NCBI GenBank assembly: GCA_013399875.1
Contig: VXAZ01000446.1
Location: forward strand, 124,001-188,000
Reading direction: 5' to 3'
Source of the DNA: Gymnorhina tibicen
Taxonomy: Eukaryota; Chordata; Aves; Passeriformes; Artamidae
DNA: 64,000 nt
In this document: positions 36,177 to 53,234 of the stretch, piece by piece
How positions within the stretch are numbered: the first letter of the stretch is position 1
Layout of the letters: each line of letters opens with the position of its first letter
The notes under the pieces: generated by a model
What the model was told of the DNA's origin: nothing
What the model saw: only the letters and a program-made list of their open reading frames with translations
Databases searched by the model: none
Position numbers and translations under genes: made by a program

Positions 36177-39100
36177 ATTGAACCTACTTGGCCCCTGGCC
36201 CATGTTCATTATACACAGTCCATTTAATGAACATGGGTTAGAATCCATTTTTAAAACCAGCTCCTTGGTACTGGAGCTTACGTTGTGACTTCTTAAAAGG
36301 AAATGAATGAGATTTGTTTTCCTCTTTAAGATTCCTGCAGTGTTAAATCTCCTAAAATATCTTTAGGAGTGTTTTTCTTCCTGGAAAATGATGAGTGTCT
36401 ATTATAATAAATCCTCACCAAGCTAGAGGTGAAATAAAGTTTATATTTTCCCTTTGTGTGCAAATGCAGTGACAAGACATTCCATGTGAGAGGATGATGT
36501 GGCAGCACATCCCAGTGTCCATTTGCTCTGGATGCCCATGTTTCAGTAGTTGTGGCAGCTTCAAAGGGACTCAAACTGAGTGATCCCAGGAAAGGGCAAA
36601 GAGGTATTTGACAAAGGAGCCCTGACAACTAATGCAAGAGTATGTTCCAAACTGCTGTGTTCAGCTATGTCCTGAAGCTCTCAAAAAGAGTGAAACAACT
36701 GGGACAGTGCTACACGAAAGGAAAAAGCGCCTTACAAAATTCACCTGAGCGATTTCCCACTGTCTCCTAACATACAGGAAGTTATAGATAGCTTGAAGCA
36801 AAGAGGAATCATTACTGTATGAGACATGAGGCCTGTGCTCCACCTTATTACTGCTTAGTTTCTTTTTATATTAAATGTCTAGGAATGAAGGAAAGTTGAT
36901 TGTTCTTTTATTAAATGCTGCATGATAATCAGACAGTTAGAGCCAATCTGATGTAAGAAAACATCAGAGCACCAAGAGCATGATTTTCCTCCCATGGTAA
37001 GCAGTTTTTCATTTGGTAGAGAGGAAACCTGTGCTCTCTAGAAGGCTCACAAGTTCACATATCTCCTGGCAAGATGGGACCAACTAGGATCTGGGAATAT
37101 AACAATGACTCTTGCATGGTCAACAAAACTTTGAGCTTTTTTATTCTTCTGTTCTGTCAGCCCAAAAATTCCATATGAGAAATCTCAAAGGGCTAATTCT
37201 TTCTGCATGCCATACAAAATACAGTTGTTACTAGGGCAGTAGCAGAGAACTAGGTGGTTCCTCACCACATGATCCAGTTACACTGCAGGGGAAAGCAAAG
37301 AGCAGTGCCACATCCCTGGGCAGATAGGATTCTCCTTTTTTGGCAGCACCTCTATTTTCCAATCAATACTCGATTTTTATAGCTGGCTTTCTATGTGGGG
37401 GCAGAAGAAAAACAGACTGCACACTGGAAGTGTTCAAATACTCTTCACCCTCACAAGAATTAAAAGCAAAGGAAAAGCCTTAAGATGGAAAGAAGGAAAA
37501 CCAGGAGAACAGAAGCCGTTAAGAAAATGATACAAAGCTCATGGATGTTGAGCAACTGGAGCTAATGAACCGGGTTAAGTTGGGTGTGTTGAAAACAGAG
37601 ACTGTGCAGCCTTCTTTGTCCTGCAGCTGGTTAACTCCACAATTCAGGACTATTCTTGGACTGTTCATCCAAGCTTTGTTCCCACATGACATTCCCACCA
37701 TGTGTTCAGTCGTCTCTGGAGGATGAAGCAAGCTCTGCTTCTCTTTCAGACAGCCACTGGATTCCTCTACCCAGCCTGTGTAACCTCCTAGCTGGGTGAC
37801 AGAAGTCAGGACACCAAGGCACGAGGATGTCCAACACCCTGTGCCCCTCCTCCCCAGAGAAGTAGCAGCAGCCACTGCATCTCTCCTCCTTCTGTGCTTG
37901 TTCCCATAAAATCTTCTACCAAATATCATGATCTAATTTATGGTTTCACAGCCAACACCAAGGACATCTTTTGCAAAATACACAAAAAACACCTATCCCA
38001 AAAAGTTCTGCTCAGCACATCCTTCTGCCACGTGTAATGCAAAGTTTGTGCCACAGGATAAAATATGGTGCAGCTTAAAAGTGGGCACTGCTCTGCTGGG
38101 GATTAAGAAACCACCCTTTCCCTTTATACCCTTGGGCACAGTCACAGTAAAAACTGCCTGCAGTGACAGCAAGTAGCATTTCCTTAACCTTCACTTTTTT
38201 AACTTGCATGTAAAGAAATAGCCTACTAAAATTAATAATAATAATAATTAAAATGCCACACAACAAAACCACATGGAGACTGACCATCCACAGGATTGTA
38301 CTTCCTGTGGCTCCTTGATGGTAGGAGAAATTAGAAAAGTAACTGAGCAGCAGAGACAAAGCTCCAGCTGTATTTCATCTAACACTAAGGTACCCTTACT
38401 ACAGTGATGAGCACAGCCATTCACTTTCTCAAAACAGAGCAGAACAGCACTTCAAAGGGAGGGAGAGGAAAAAAAAAGAAAAAAAAACCCTCAAAAAATA
38501 ACAAACAAAAAACCCCCAAACCAACAGAAAGAAAGAACTAAAGTGCAAGTCAGAAATAGGACCACAGCTTGAAAAAACCCAAACCAAACATTTTTGGCTG
38601 GTCAGAGCACAAACCAGAGCAGCAATATCACTTAAACATACAGCAATTTAATGAATCTCCTCTCTTGCAAGCAGTCTAACAGATGCTTAAAATGAACTGC
38701 CTTGCTGCTACAATATGCCTGTATTAATGCAATTTGATGCCTGATTTCTATATAAACAATTTATTTTATCATCTACAGAGCTTTCTTTGGCTTTTCAGTA
38801 CTATAATCTCAGTCTAGGTACTGGCATGTAAGCTTTCCTGAAGTGGTATTTTTTATCACATAGGCCAAATACAAAAAGGGAGAACTCGGTGACCTAAAAC
38901 AGTCCCAAAAGTGACCTTTCTGGATTAAGATAGGGCGCCTTAGGGTAGGGGAAGCAGAAGATGCTAATCCCACTCCATAAGGAAAGGGCTGTAAAGTCAT
39001 GAACACTCCACTTACAGCCTTCAGAATTCATATTTGTGAAACTGGAACATTCCCATCATGGTAAGTAAGCAGCGTGCTCTCTCTGCTCCCTCTCCTTTGT

Positions 39101-39239
39101 TCACACCTTAGAACATTTCATTTTCCTGCTCAGACTGGGCCAAATCCCTGGCTGCTGTAAATGACTACAGTTCCTCTGATGTCCATGGAGTTCCACAAGG
39201 CCCCAACTGAGTTTGTGGCAGTGAGCAGCAGGTACTTAC

Positions 39240-39439
39240 TGCAGTTCTCTGCCCTTTTGTTCCTGTGGATCACTGTCTTTTGGCTGGGGGTGCTGAAGAG
39301 GCTTGTCCAGTTGACAGTGTGGTAGTAGCACAAATTGCTGTTGTCTGTGATGTAGATGTTGCCAGCACTGATTTGCTTCAAGGACTGGAACTGCAGGGAG
39401 GTGATGCCTTGTTGCTTTAGGATGAGCAAGGAAAGGCCA
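39240..39439 (-). CDS. ERBB4: ERBB4 exon 12 (C-terminal half of domain III)
   Basis: This 200-bp exon reads [20 protein letters not shown], then [20 protein letters not shown] and [18 protein letters not shown], ending HRNKRAENC plus the first base of Thr. It closes the domain III beta-helix. Asn-Trp-Thr, and Asn-Cys-Thr across the junction, are potential N-glycosylation sites. The acceptor is tcatcccag and the donor is gtaagtac. The first two thirds is close to human, while the last 20 residues (after LFST) are clearly more diverged. Confidence 0.97.
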
Positions 39440-40895
39440 CTGGGATGAGAACAAAAGTAGGAGAGAATAGGAATTAGCTTCAGAAGGCACAGCTTATTAT
39501 ATCTGGTAGGGAATTGCCCACTGGAATTAGTTCCAAGTGTCAAGATGATCTTTCTGGAAAAACTGAGAATTGTTAAGAAAACTTTTATTTAGTGGTAACA
39601 CAAATATTTTTGAGTCAACATCCAGTTCTACTGCCTAGAAAACTATGAGTCCTGTCAGGAGTGAGATACTACAGGCTGTGATGCTCATGGCGCTAGACCA
39701 AGCAGGCCAGCCGAACTCCTCAACCAGTTTCATTTCATCCATTAACAGATTTTTTTGAGATGATGTGCTGTTAGGAAAACTGAATAAAATTCAGGTTTTT
39801 CTTTCAACAGCATTAATACTATGATAGTTTATAGGCTAAGGAAAAAATGACAAAATAATGCAAAATGTATTAAAACATCTTCTGTCAGGCATCAAATTAA
39901 TGTCATTTCAAGTAATACAGGAAGAAATTGTTATTTTCATGGAATTTTTTCCAGCCCACTTTCTACATTTCATTTTTCTTTTGTTGTAATATGTGGTTAT
40001 CGCCTTTCTTCATCAAAGGAACAGTAAATGATTGTCTATGCAACATGAAAATGACTGCACATATTTTATGACTGAAGATTAGTGAAGACAATATCCAGTT
40101 TCTGGGCATCCTTCAAGTTATTGTATTTTAATGATGATAATTGTTTTCCAGCTGTTCCAAATAAAAATTGCTGCCTTGGAACAGAATGCTGGGCTGTAAT
40201 TCAACCTCAAAGGTTTCACTGCTATTCATATTCTGCTCAGTTTGCTGTTTAAGATGCCAGCAGAATCCCATGCCTGATTTACTCCATCTGTAAAGTGGGG
40301 ATCCAGGGCTTGCTGTATAAATTACTCAGGTACCTCCTTGTGCTTCCCCCAGCATTTCTCACCATGTTTTCTTCTCTTCAAACCAATTTCTCCATCTAAG
40401 TTTTCACACAGAAACATCTCTGGTAAAAATGGCACTATGGAGCTCACGAACACCTCACCTGCAAGGTGCCTCAGTGATTTCAATGTTCTTCCACCTTTTA
40501 CCTCTTCTTAAAACCACTTTGTTGTTTGGGCATATGAGCCCACACGTCTAATCACAACCATATAAACTCCTAATAATGAGACTCAGTTCTATTATTCATT
40601 CCTTTTAAACTGTGTTTTTTCACAAGGTATTTTAAACCATAAATGTAAGTTCCAGACAATGAAGTAATAGCTACAGCCATGAACCAAGACTTTCTTTTAA
40701 AAATAATTATGTTGAGAAGGTATTACCCATTATAAACAACTGATTAGCAAAGATACTGGTAATGAACACCTTGGCAACAGAGGAAAAAAATATATCAATT
40801 TACAATGTCCTTCCCAAAGGATGTTGCATTCTCTGCTATGAAAAAAGAATCACAGAATACTAATAAAAAATTATTCCACCAACAGAGTACTTTAC
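39440..40895 (-). other. ERBB4: ERBB4 intron 11
   Basis: This 1456-bp intron has GT-AG ends. No repeat family was recognised. Confidence 0.83.
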
Positions 40896-40986
40896 CTATA
40901 GAGAGCTCTCCCACCGATGGTAACCAAGTTAGAAAACACCCTGAAGTCTGTCATATTCTCAGGCCATGACTGTATGTTCAAATACC
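40896..40986 (-). CDS. ERBB4: ERBB4 exon 11 (domain III)
   Basis: This 91-bp exon reads [18 protein letters not shown] then [13 protein letters not shown], with split Gly and Ser codons at its ends. It contributes beta-helix turns to domain III, and Asn-Met-Thr is a potential N-glycosylation site. The acceptor is tccttcag and the donor is gtaaagta. The exon is short and was found by translating around the conserved L-N-I-Q-S-W-P segment. Differences from recalled human include Tyr for Phe, Glu for Pro before NMT, and Arg for Ser before VF. Confidence 0.95.
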
Positions 40987-42210
40987 CTGAAGGAAGAAAA
41001 GGCAAACACGTGAATGCCAATGATTTCAGCCATGTGTGAGTTAGGACAGGCTTAGCCTATAAAGGAAAGACAGTGCCAAATCGAGGAAAAGAAATAAATA
41101 AGGAAAGCTGCAGACTCAGGCTGCTCACCACCATCTCCTCCAAGAAAGCAAAGGAGAACTTGCCCTGCTTTCTGAGGCGAGGACTGTTGAGACTCTGCAC
41201 AAGTTGTTTTGTGCTGCACAGAGCCCCAGAGAGGGCAGTTCCCCATGACTTTGACTCAGCACTGGGCTGAAATGCAGTACACATAGTTAAGCACAGGGGT
41301 AATTCCACTTCAGTAGCAGGGTTGAGACTATCAATTAGAGTGTGTAGGAATGGCAAGTAACATTCACCCAGGTTCCAGATTATCTTTGACATTAATTAGG
41401 AAGGGATTAAGAGTTTACTTTCATTTTTAATCCCACCGGTTTGCTGAAATTCAAAACTGTTGAGAGTCGAAGCATGCTGAGCTCCACCCAGCTACAATCA
41501 AGATGTGATGCCCAAAGGTTTGTTGGGGTTATTTTTGTGCATGAAATAGAACAATTTTTTTTTCATTTCCCTACCTATTCATAATCAGAAATCAAATAAG
41601 AACTCAGAGCTGTAGTATCTTCCTCCATGTACCCCGCATGGTGAAACAAGAAGCAAGATGCAAGAAAATGAAGTACTGAGTTCCAGTTCTATGACCCCAT
41701 TGAAAATTCACAAAAAATGGGACTTACTACTGACCCACATTATACATCTATATTATACATCTACATTATACATCTGCCTTTAAATTACAAAAGCTAACTT
41801 GCAGCAGCATCTTCTGTTAGACAAGGGAAGGAGCTATAAAAGCAGACTGGAACTTCCAAATGCTTTCAGATGAAGAAAATGGTTCCCCACATTTCAGCAC
41901 CATTTTCCTCACATTTCCTTCCCTTGCAACACTTGTCCTACTTTGCTAACATGGGACCAAGATCCCTTGTACACTTAGCATCGGCCATAATGGGCATCCT
42001 GTGTTCATGAGCAAAGGACAACACGCTTGTGAAAATCAACTGATACTGAAGTTTTCTGTATTAAACTTTTATAAAAATTACAGCGTGACGAGCTTAATGA
42101 AAACAAGTACATTGTGTTCTTCAGAAAACCCAACATATGACAACTATAAATGCAAAGTGAGAATTAATTAATTAATTAATGCAGATTACAGGAGATCAGA
42201 AGCATGTTAC
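40987..42210 (-). other. ERBB4: ERBB4 intron 10
   Basis: This 1224-bp intron includes a 13-bp unit repeated about three times (ttatacatct core, 41740-41777) and an (ATTA)n microsatellite at 42162-42180. The microsatellite sits only about 30 nt inside the donor of exon 10. Confidence 0.83.
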
Positions 42211-42284
42211 CTGTTATCTCTCTCACTGTTTGGAAGATATTTAATTTTTCTGGATTGATGGCAGCGATCGTGTGATACGGGTCT
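42211..42284 (-). CDS. ERBB4: ERBB4 exon 10 (domain III)
   Basis: This 74-bp exon completes a Gly codon and reads [20 protein letters not shown] then REITG with the last Gly split. It is part of the domain III beta-helix. The acceptor is aacctttcag and the donor is gtaacatg. The exon is too short to appear as an open frame of its own and was found from the REIT motif and splice sites. It is more diverged than its neighbours: human as I recall has NAIEAID and VFRTV in the matching places. Confidence 0.95.
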
Positions 42285-46906
<4,622 letters not shown>

Positions 46907-47265
46907 TTATCACAGACTTATGAAAATCCATGAATTGTCAGGCCTGATCCTTCTTTCTCCCCCAGTTTGGCTTTATTTGCAGGGAAAAAAAAGTTACAGT
47001 AATTGGAGAGAAATAAAGCAAGATGGTCTGTCCTATCTTTTTCATGTACACACAAAAATATACATCTGGGATAAAACAGTGCACAGGACAATGACAAGTA
47101 TTTCAATTTTTTTCCCTGTAAACAACTGCCAGAGGGAATACAGCCTAATCCTACCTAACTAAAAGCTTAATACTGATAAGAAAGGAAAAAAAAGGTCAAT
47201 GTTCAGCGAAGTATTTGGGCAAATAATTATCACTTATAGAGCAGGATACCAGGTTCTTAACAAAG

Positions 47266-47720
47266 TGTCTTGGGGTGACTTTATGATAGTACTGTATTTC
47301 CTTATCGTCTGCTTTTTGCCCAGAAATGGGTCCCACAGCTTTAAGCTGGGTCCGAGGAAAACGGGGAGGTGGGGGGAAGCTGGGCGAATTCTTCAGTGCG
47401 GTTTGCGTTCAAGGACTAACACACTCGCCTGTATTGCTCGGCTCTGCTTGCAGCAGGAGAGAGTCTTTTCCTGCTTCTAGCTAGCCTGTTAGCTGAGGCA
47501 AGAAATTTTCCCAGGACTGCATACCGAAATCCTCCGGAACTTCTTATTCTTCTTCTGGAACTGTTTGGCCGAGCTGTGATCCGAGAACCAGATCATTGGA
47601 CCCTGTGGACNGAGAACCAGATCATCGGACCCCGTGGACCGGCGGGGAGGCTGTGGGGATGCCACATCCCGGCCTTCGGCCTCGGGAGGGGCCGAGCCAG
47701 CTACAGAGGGAACTCTAAAA
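47266..47720 (+). mobile_element. Probable solo LTR of an avian ERVL-type endogenous retrovirus
   Basis: The block opens with TGTCTTGGGGTGACTTTATG and continues with gtctgctttttgcccagaaa and gggtccgaggaaaacgggga. I associate this style with passerine ERVL LTRs. It then becomes GC- and CpG-rich (ccggaac, ggccgagc, ggccttcggcctcggg), unlike the surrounding intron. No gag, pol or env frame is present, so a solo LTR is most likely. The 5' edge is supported by the TG start; the 3' edge is uncertain and could extend to about 47.95 kb. No clear target-site duplication was found. The family call is from memory. Confidence 0.5.
47583..47639 (+). repeat. 29-bp tandem duplication inside the LTR, with an N at the junction
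   Basis: gagaaccagatcattggacc (first copy, 47583-47610) is repeated with two T-to-C differences at 47612-47639. The unresolved base at 47611 sits exactly between them. By the period, the N is probably C. Confidence 0.85.
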
Positions 47721-48833
47721 CCACCAGCTTTCTCTGCATAGAGGAGGTTTAATATTTTAACAGTTACTCATTTTTCCTGTGCCCTGCTGGCACTTTGTTA
47801 AAGAAATTTTTTTTCACTTTCCTCCAAGAAATTCCTTTCGTATCAGTGGGAGACGGAGTGCTGAAACCTGCCTTCTGTGGAGGAGACGTTCCTTCCAGAG
47901 CATTTCCCCCTTAATTTGTCTCAAACTGAGACAACAAGGCAATCTTGCTTCAACAAACCCACCACTATTACAGGCAGAACTAGGCCCTGGTGGTCACAGC
48001 CCCTGGCTGCTGTCAGTCCTCCACAGAGATTCAAAATTGGGATTTTGGGTTAGGTTGAATTATGGCTCCATTTAACATAGATCACCCAACCTTCTTACAT
48101 GTAATTTATGGATAAAATAATTAATGCACAACTGTAAACCTTCATGGAATGAAAGGGAGAGCAAGAATACGATCTCCTTTATTATTCTTTCCAATTAAAC
48201 CAGCAGATTCAAAGACTGTGTAAGTGATGACCCTATAATTTTTTCTGTTACTTGTCATCATCTGGCCGGTATCTCAGAAGCATGTGGGTTTTACATGCAT
48301 GGGATTCTTCTTTTTTTAACTCCCTCTTCCCCTCTAATTTTACTCTGGATTTTTTAGACTGCATTGTTGTCAGTATTACAAGTTTATTCCTCATTGGGAC
48401 AGAACTGCTCAGCATAACTTTCTGTCAAACCATCATTATTCCAAGTTAAGGGCATCAATATCACGAAAGCATTTGGTGCCAGGTGCTGGTGGTGGACTGT
48501 TGTTTTTCTGAAACAGAAATTCACACCCGTTTACAATCCCACTATTTTAACTATTTATTTCCACTATTCTGGAATTTGCAAATACTGATCTAAAGCATGA
48601 ATGTAACAAGCAGTTGACCACGAAAACATAAACCACCTTTCTTTAGGAAAATCACTCTAGGATACTTGGGAAGTGTCAGCAGCACAGAATGTCACTGTCC
48701 TTAGTTAACACATGACTGAGTTATTACAGGCTGCAAGCACATGTGGAGTGATTGGAGAGATTGTGCTCTGCACTCAGCTTTCATTCTCTCACTGCTTTTA
48801 AGGCTCCTGAAATGCAACTCCAGCTTCCCATCA

Positions 48834-49019
<186 letters not shown>

Positions 49020-52000
49020 CTACAAAACAAGCGAGACAAAAAAAATTGAATTAAATCATACAGCTGCTTTAGGGGGTTTTTTTTGATGTAAAATATGGCC
49101 TTGAGTCTTCAGTCTTGCTGTGACAGTGAGGAATGTGATACAGAGCTCTCTAACATTCACTTTGGCTACTTGGATTTTTGCTAGGATCTTGGCAAATATG
49201 TGACTTTTCATATTAGGGAGTTTGGTGAGCCCCCTTAATTGGCAACAGTTGCTTGATACAACACTTCCTACAAAACCAAAACAGCACTGTAATTTGTTTC
49301 ATAACTACTCACAATCAACTAATTCTCGACTTGATAGGACGTTCTAAAACTGCCAAGAGTGAGCAGCTACTTATCATTGTCTAAGCAAATGCTAATGACT
49401 TTTTCAGAGGTCCAACCCTTTAGAATTCTTACAACATGAGTACGTCAACCAGCTGAAAACTGGAATTCCCAATTAGGAAGCAAGAGGGATAAGAATTTCT
49501 TTTGAGCTAGCACGCGAGGGGGCCATTTCCCTAAGTGGTAAGTTTAACAAGGTCAGTTGCTTCACATACTGAGAGAGGAAAATAGGACTTTGTCCCACTT
49601 AGCATTCAGGCTCTGCCACACACAGCTGACAGAGGACAGGGCCCTGACAAATGAAGAGGCGAGTGTGTGGATAACAAAAGTAATGGGATGCAGGGAAAAC
49701 AATTGACCATGCAAGGCTGGTAATTAGGAATAGAAAGGCCCACCGATTTTGACATTCCTTATCAGCACACATCATGTCTATGGTTATAGATATAGATTAT
49801 AAGAAAACTGCTGGAGCAATTTTAACAGAGCATACCATGAACGAAAAATTTGTATGACTATGAAAGCTGTAGCCTGGCTTGGATCGCTCTAACAGTTTAA
49901 GCAGCCACTGTTACTGGGTATTGCCTCCCCACTAACCTGTAATCCAGGTTGCTTTAGAAGTGTTAGTCTAGGAGCAAATCCTTCTGGTCTTTTTCCAGGT
50001 TGTTAAAATACAGATGGTTTTGTGTCTTTAAAGAGTCAACAAGTATAACAATAATATACCTGTCCTGTCCCCTTCCCTCCTGGGCTGGAACTGAGAGAAA
50101 AGAGAAAAAGATTCCTCTCTTCTGCTGATTTTACTAGAAGTCCTTATCTCCATTTGGATCAGGACCAGCAAGACCATGGGACCTGTCATGCCAAAGATTT
50201 CAAAAAAGAGAGGCTAATAATGTATCCAAGGACAAAATCTGCTGCTGAAAGGGACAAACAGGGAGATCCATGATGAAAGCACTGTCCTACATGGAGCATG
50301 TGCTAAGCAAAACTGCTGATCCCGTCTTTCCTGATTCTTTAAAATGCCTATTACAAAACCTGCCAGTTTTTTTCACAGAAACAGATTTTTTTTCCCCTTA
50401 CAAACATAAATGCTTTACTCAGAACTGGATGGGAAGTCCACCTGAGGAATAGGGTTGTGTCACTTTTGTGGTTCCACTAGGCACTCAACCAGGCCCTCCT
50501 ATGCATTTCAAGTTCCAGACCCAGTTTGAATCTGAGATAAAAACATCAATAAAACTTTGCTTTACCATGTTTGCTTGCATTTATGTCAGATGATGATTAC
50601 TGTCTTGCTTTTAGAAACGAATATGCAAATGACTGGATGGCAGCATATGGAGGAGGATGGATGAATTTTATCTACAGATATTTAAACCATATTTAGAACA
50701 GGATGCTGTTGCAAGATGCCATAATGCTCTAAAGGATTTGTAATGTTTCATAAGCTGTACTTTTGCTTATTAATAAATATTAGTATAGTTTATTTCCTCA
50801 ACTCGTTTCTTACATGTTGACTTAAAAGGTACTCCATGTACATGACAATTCTCTGATAACAGTTTAGCAAATGCATACAGTAAAGCACACCAATACTCCT
50901 TGGAGACATGACAATTCTCGGGAAAAACTCATCTAGAAGATCTGGGAACCTTTAATTTATGACTGAAATGTTTTATATACATTTGTAATTGCTTTGATAA
51001 TATATGCAAATTTGTAGCATTTTGTGCTAAATGCTGCTAATTTGTGAATAAAAACACGGGAAAATACACAGGGAACAAACAAAGTTCTGTGTCTCAGCTG
51101 AAAGCTAAGCACAGTTGTCTATAGCCTAAAGGGTTACACTTTTCACCCACTGTGTCTAAGCAAGTAATGACTAGTCCTGAAAATTGCCAGACCCCTGCTG
51201 AATGCCTTTTACATTGCTCTGGGGCCAGGAGGGAATGAGAATAAACCCTAGGTGCTTCTCTGCTGTATGAGAACAAACATACTAGCTGATTTTTAGCATA
51301 CATATTTCCATGGCTGCCACAATTCAGAAAGTCTAACTTTGAGGCCACAGCATCACACAACTTATGCTGCCAATAACTTGTCCTTAACCTTTGAAAATGG
51401 GCACACATCAACACGTCAGCTCTGAGGATGTTCCTCAATGCTCATTTGGGAACAATGACTGCATTTTTCCTGTTCCCTTTACCAATTTATATTGTACATG
51501 ACACAAGAAAGAATGCTATTTTCCTATCTCTCTAGTTCAAAGCCAACAGAGACCTTCCAGGGACTGGAAGAAAAAGCCATACCATATGTGCTGAGAGTTT
51601 ACTTGTGAAAAGCCACAGAGAACAGCTTTAGTAAATCCTGTTGGTAGCTAAGTCAGGCCACCACTACAGTTCATCAGTAGCCAAAGAACAGCATTTAGAG
51701 TGTGGTTTTGAAAACCTACCACTATCAAACAGTCAGGGCCAGCTAGAGAAAGATTTGGTTTTGTCAGTTCATCATGAGTCACTTGTCCACAGTTTCAACA
51801 TATATGCAATTTTCCATATCCTCCTCCCAACCCCACCTGGCAGTCAACTTCATAGGGATTTGTCTCTTCAATCACGTGGGTACCTTTGAAAACCCACCTC
51901 TCTATCCAGGTTCTAATTCTAGGCTTCTTTAGATCTAGGTTTGCTTCCCCTGAAACCATTAGCAAAACTTGTCTCATCAACCCAGTGTGATGAGCTACAT

Positions 52001-52666
52001 GTTTTTTGAGATCAGTTTTGGGTTCTAAAGCTGCTAAACTCTTAGAAATAATGGATTAGAAACAAGACAGATTTTTTTAACAGCCTGGATATTTAGATTG
52101 TCTGTTTCTTTAAAGAAAAAGCCATTTCTTCTTTCCATCTGAAGCACACACATAGTAACATGCATTTGAGGGAGAGTGTTTTGGGAATCACTTTCCTTCC
52201 ATCTCCACGAAGAAGCATGCCCAGGAAAGAAGCTGAATTTAAATTAAGTCTGGCAGAAACAGGGAACACCTTGCATAGAGAAGCTAAGTAGTATTCTTGA
52301 CTTTCATATGAAAAGCACACAGAGCACTAATAAAAACCATGTTCAAATGTAATGACAAATACTTCTAAAAATTTGCTATCACCTCTAAAAGCTAATTTTG
52401 GAAAATAAAAAGATAAAAATCACAGAGAGAAGCATATTAATGGTTCCCAATCTGTATTTACAAATCTCATAGATCTGTTAATGGGTAATATTAAGTAGAT
52501 AAATGATGTTAATAGAATATGAAAAATACTAAATGCTAAAATTTGCATCCTGAATCTGTGAGTGTGCATACAGTACATTAAAAGCGACAAAATTGTGAAT
52601 TTCATGGATTAAAGCATTAAGAATCTGTAGAGTAACTGGTAGGAAGAATAAAAAAATCACACATAC
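49020..52666 (-). other. ERBB4: ERBB4 intron 6
   Basis: This 3647-bp intron has GT-AG ends and is AT-rich. No mobile element or extra exon was recognised. Confidence 0.83.
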
Positions 52667-52785
52667 AAAGCAGTCGGTGTCCTTGGGTCCGGAGCAGCCC
52701 CCGGCGCACTCGCGGTGGCAGCAGTCACTGACATAGGGCCCATAGCAGCGTCCATCACACTGCTCTGCACACACGGTCTTCGTCA
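52667..52785 (-). CDS. ERBB4: ERBB4 exon 6 (domain II, cysteine-rich)
   Basis: This 119-bp exon begins [17 protein letters not shown] (first base of Leu in exon 5), continues through [17 protein letters not shown] and ends DTDCF on a codon boundary. It encodes several small disulfide modules of domain II in the extracellular region. The acceptor is tgcgcag and the donor is gtatgtg. Human has Arg where Lys follows LT (from memory). The frame stays open upstream into the intron, through a 26-bp minisatellite; that read-through is treated as accidental. Confidence 0.97.
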
Positions 52786-52923
52786 CTGCGCAGGGCAGGA
52801 AAAGGGACAGCGTCAGACACAGGCCCAGGCAGAGAGCTCTCCAACTGCTCCCTGAACAAAACACCCACAGCGTGCTGCAAAAACCCCCAAGGAGTGAGGG
52901 AACTGCCTCAATGGTGCTGACAC

Positions 52924-53234
52924 TCCGATCCAGAATGCCTCCATGGCACCTGTATCCAGAATATCTGCAGGACACCTGCATCCAGAATATCTGCAGGACA
53001 CCTGCACCCAGAATGCCTGCAGGACACTTGGATCCAGATTGCCTGCACAATACCCATATCCAGAATATCTGCACAACACCTGGATCCAGATTGCCTGTAG
53101 GACACTTGGATCCAGAATACCTGCAGGACACCTGTATCCAGAGTATGTGCACAATACCTGTATCCAGAACATCTGCATGTCACCTGTATCCAGAATATCT
53201 GCACAATAACTGTATCCAGAATGCCTGCATGATC
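52924..53234 (+). repeat. 26-bp minisatellite, about 12 units
   Basis: The core ccaga recurs with exact 26-bp spacing at 52930, 52956, 52982, 53008, 53034, 53060, 53086, 53112, 53138, 53164, 53190 and 53216. The unit is roughly tgtatccagaatatctgcag plus gacacc. Units differ by substitutions only, not by length. Because 26 is not a multiple of 3, the reading phase shifts at each unit, and long frames are open on both strands; these are a by-product of a stop-free unit and not genes. The array ends about 140 bp before the exon 6 acceptor. Confidence 0.95.

Larger units (their letters stand above)
31572..39239 (-). other. ERBB4: ERBB4 intron 12
   Basis: This 7668-bp intron lies between the domain III and domain IV exons. 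It holds several small local repeats: an 18-bp direct repeat at 32567-32602, a 32-bp-period duplication with a hairpin at 34031-34084, a 48-bp tandem duplication at 36087-36176, a T13 run at 34821-34833, an (AAT)n stretch at 38231-38250 and an A-rich tract at 38465-38520. No LINE or LTR was recognised. Confidence 0.83.

Noticed and set aside
47266..47950. Full endogenous retrovirus or CpG-island promoter
   Set aside because: No gag, pol or env coding remnants and no second LTR were found. The sequence style fits a solo LTR better than a gene promoter, and no first exon follows.
52924..53234. Regular repeats resembling a CRISPR array
   Set aside because: Units are directly joined with no unique spacers, and the locus is an intron of a vertebrate gene.
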